DNA of 64,000 nucleotides from Leptospirillum sp. (GTDB lineage Bacteria; Nitrospirota; Leptospirillia; Leptospirillales; Leptospirillaceae): the NCBI GenBank assembly GCA_027323445.1, contig DAHWBS010000002.1, positions 1 to 64,000 of the forward strand. Reading direction: 5' to 3'. The notes under the pieces were generated by a model. That model was given only the letters and a program-made list of their open reading frames with translations, did no database searches and was not told the DNA's origin. Positions within the stretch are counted from its first letter, which is position 1. The number at the start of each line of letters is the position of its first letter. Made by a program: the position numbers and the translations under genes. This document shows, in pieces, positions 62,196 to 64,000 of the stretch.

Positions 62196-63704
62196 TTACC
62201 AGTGAGCACCAATGTACCCCGGCAAGAGGGGCGAATTTTCCGGCCGTATGGAAGGGTTTTGCTCAAACCCTTCCGACCGGGCCGCAAAAGGCAGTCGGGA
62301 CAGCAGCTCAGCAGAAACATCGCTCCACCTCGGATCAGGCATATGCCTTCTCACCCCTTCCAGAAAGATCTCCGTAAACAACCCATGATGAGCAACAGCA
62401 TCAACATGACTTTCCTGACGTCTTTCCGATGCATCAAGCTCCAGAAGATCCGACGGATCGGACGAATAACCGCGAACCGATATCAATGGTCTGGTCCCGT
62501 TGGGAAAGAAGAATCTTTTCCCTCCGGAAAAGCAGGCATCAATCATCAGGTACTTTTTGGGTGACGCAGACTGTCCTATCCAGCTTTTCAAGACTTTCAA
62601 GGGAATGGCACCTTCCCCCGATGGAAGAATATCTGAAGGGGCAAGACCGGGATTTCCGGAAGAAGACACTGTGCCATGGCCCGAAAAATAAATCAGAAAG
62701 CGGCGAAGCGGGTATCCTTTCCAGACCAGTATCCGGTTTTTGATTGAAAAATAGCTGGCATCCCCATCTTCAAGCAAAATCGTCGACCAGCCCATCTTTT
62801 TCAGAAGAGCTGCAACAGATCTCGCATCATTATCGGCAAACTCAGCAGAGGGGACTCCCTTAAGAAGGTAATGATCCACTCCAATCACCAGAGCAACCCA
62901 GTCCTTGTGCCTTTTGACCTCATGAGTCGCATCAAGACTCTGTATCCATGCTTCCCTCGGCATCGGATGAGTTGCAGTGTGAGTCGTTGCCCCATCTTTT
63001 TCATCATAACTATCAGATCCCCGCGCACTCCAGAAATCGATATTTTTTTGTGCTTCAGAAAGGCCATGGTCGGCTGCTTTCTGAAGCCAGAAACGAGCTT
63101 TTTTTCGATTGACAGGAACGCCATCTCCTCTCATATAAACAAGTCCCAGATTATTCATCGCATCAGCATCCCCTCCTTTTGCCGCAAGAAGAAAGTAGCG
63201 AGCGGCTCGTTTTTTATCTCTGGAACGCCCTTTTTCCTCAAGAAGAAGTGCCATATTGTTATACGCAGCAGGATTTTTTAAACGAGCAGAACGAGAAAAC
63301 CAATAAAGAGCTTGATGGTCACTTTTTTGAATACCCAGTCCATGACTGTACAAGATACCAAGGTTATTCATTGCCTCCCTGTTTCCAGAAGAGGCGGACT
63401 TTTGATACCAGAATACAGCCTTCGCCTGATCAGGGGGAACTCCCAGGCCATACTCCAGAAGATATCCCTGGATAAACTCAGACTCGGGATCTCCCTCCAG
63501 AGCATTTTTTCTCGATAATAAAAACAGGGTTGTATAATTTTTATGAAGGAGCAGGGAGCGAATTTCAGAGTGCGAAGAACCGCTGGAAAACATCGTACAT
63601 CCTGAAAACAGTAGGGCAACGAGAAATAAAGAAAATCCATCTCTCAGCGCGGAAAAGCGTAAGCTCAAGTCAAACACAGGAGAAAAATGCGTTAAACAAT
63701 GCAT
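62196..63704 (-). CDS. lipoprotein with Sel1-like repeats and a C-terminal caspase-like (peptidase C14) domain
   Basis: Lipobox LLFSGCTMF; Sel1 repeats (AMNNLGILYSHGLGIQKSDHQALYWFSRSA; AMNNLGLVYMRGDGVPVNRKKARFWLQKAADHG); caspase His/Cys motifs FLIYFSGHG and LMIDACFSGG. Confidence 0.88.
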   Translation of the reverse strand: MHCLTHFSPVFDLSLRFSALRDGFSLFLVALLFSGCTMFSSGSSHSEIRSLLLHKNYTTLFLLSRKNALEGDPESEFIQGYLLEYGLGVPPDQAKAVFWYQKSASSGNREAMNNLGILYSHGLGIQKSDHQALYWFSRSARLKNPAAYNNMALLLEEKGRSRDKKRAARYFLLAAKGGDADAMNNLGLVYMRGDGVPVNRKKARFWLQKAADHGLSEAQKNIDFWSARGSDSYDEKDGATTHTATHPMPREAWIQSLDATHEVKRHKDWVALVIGVDHYLLKGVPSAEFADNDARSVAALLKKMGWSTILLEDGDASYFSIKNRILVWKGYPLRRFLIYFSGHGTVSSSGNPGLAPSDILPSGEGAIPLKVLKSWIGQSASPKKYLMIDACFSGGKRFFFPNGTRPLISVRGYSSDPSDLLELDASERRQESHVDAVAHHGLFTEIFLEGVRRHMPDPRWSDVSAELLSRLPFAARSEGFEQNPSIRPENSPLLPGYIGAHW

Positions 63705-63760
63705 CCGCTGAAAAAAAAGAAAGACGAGTCACTCCCATATGCCCTCCTCGTTTAAAAGGG

Positions 63761-64000
63761 TTACCGATCCTTTTTTAACTGTGATGGGAAGTTATCGTAA
63801 TAGTATTCAGGAGGAACGCTTCTCAAGAGATCGGGAAGGTCCATCACCTCACAAGGCATCCATGGCCCTTCGAGCCCATTTGAAGAGAACCAGTAGCCCT
63901 TGAAAGACTGAAAGTATTGCCCGTCAGAAAAATACAAGGGACGGTCCGAGTTCAGAAAAATATAGAGATTGGTTGTAGGGATAAGCGTGGGGACAGGGTC
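63761..64000 (-). CDS. hypothetical protein C-terminus (partial, continues past window end)
   Basis: Minus-strand open frame ...NLYIFLNSDRPLYFSDGQYFQSFKGYWFSSNGLEGPWMPCEVMDLPDLLRSVPPEYYYDNFPSQLKKDR*, open to 64000. Confidence 0.6.
   Translation of the reverse strand, partial: DPVPTLIPTTNLYIFLNSDRPLYFSDGQYFQSFKGYWFSSNGLEGPWMPCEVMDLPDLLRSVPPEYYYDNFPSQLKKDR

Overview
64 kb window dominated by bacterial housekeeping genes. Gene content and protein style suggest an acidophilic Nitrospirota / Leptospirillum-like chromosome; this is inference from memory, not tested. Recognisable blocks: aroC-aroK-aroB with rapZ and a GAF-ANTAR regulator; lptC-lptA-lptB-rpoN-hpf; mdh; coaX-birA-nadC-valS; mltG-ruvX-alaS-recA; pgpA; a polyamine locus (speD-speE-decarboxylase); recN; trxA; groES-groEL with a CIRCE operator; ctpA-envC-ftsX-rnhB-rplS-trmD-rimM-rpsP-ffh-ihf-sppA-rpsA; a DUF62 SAM hydrolase-like protein; a kelch protein; and a Sel1/caspase-like protein. 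The most notable element is at 17.6-22.5 kb. A near-consensus fluoride (crcB) riboswitch lies directly upstream of an operon encoding a small 2-TM protein, a DHA2-type MFS transporter, a HlyD/EmrA-type adaptor, a TolC-like outer-membrane protein and a tetraheme c554-like cytochrome. The riboswitch pseudoknot strand is also used in a hairpin that buries the Shine-Dalgarno of the first gene, which suggests translational fluoride control. A paralogous module (MFS + HlyD + tetraheme cytochrome) sits at 1-3.4 kb under a TetR regulator with a perfect 30-bp palindrome. Other points: a DUF1571-like gene with an in-frame TGA, a structured intergenic region upstream of recA, and mutually exclusive hairpins upstream of speD. 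No tRNA, rRNA, CRISPR array or intact mobile element was recognised.
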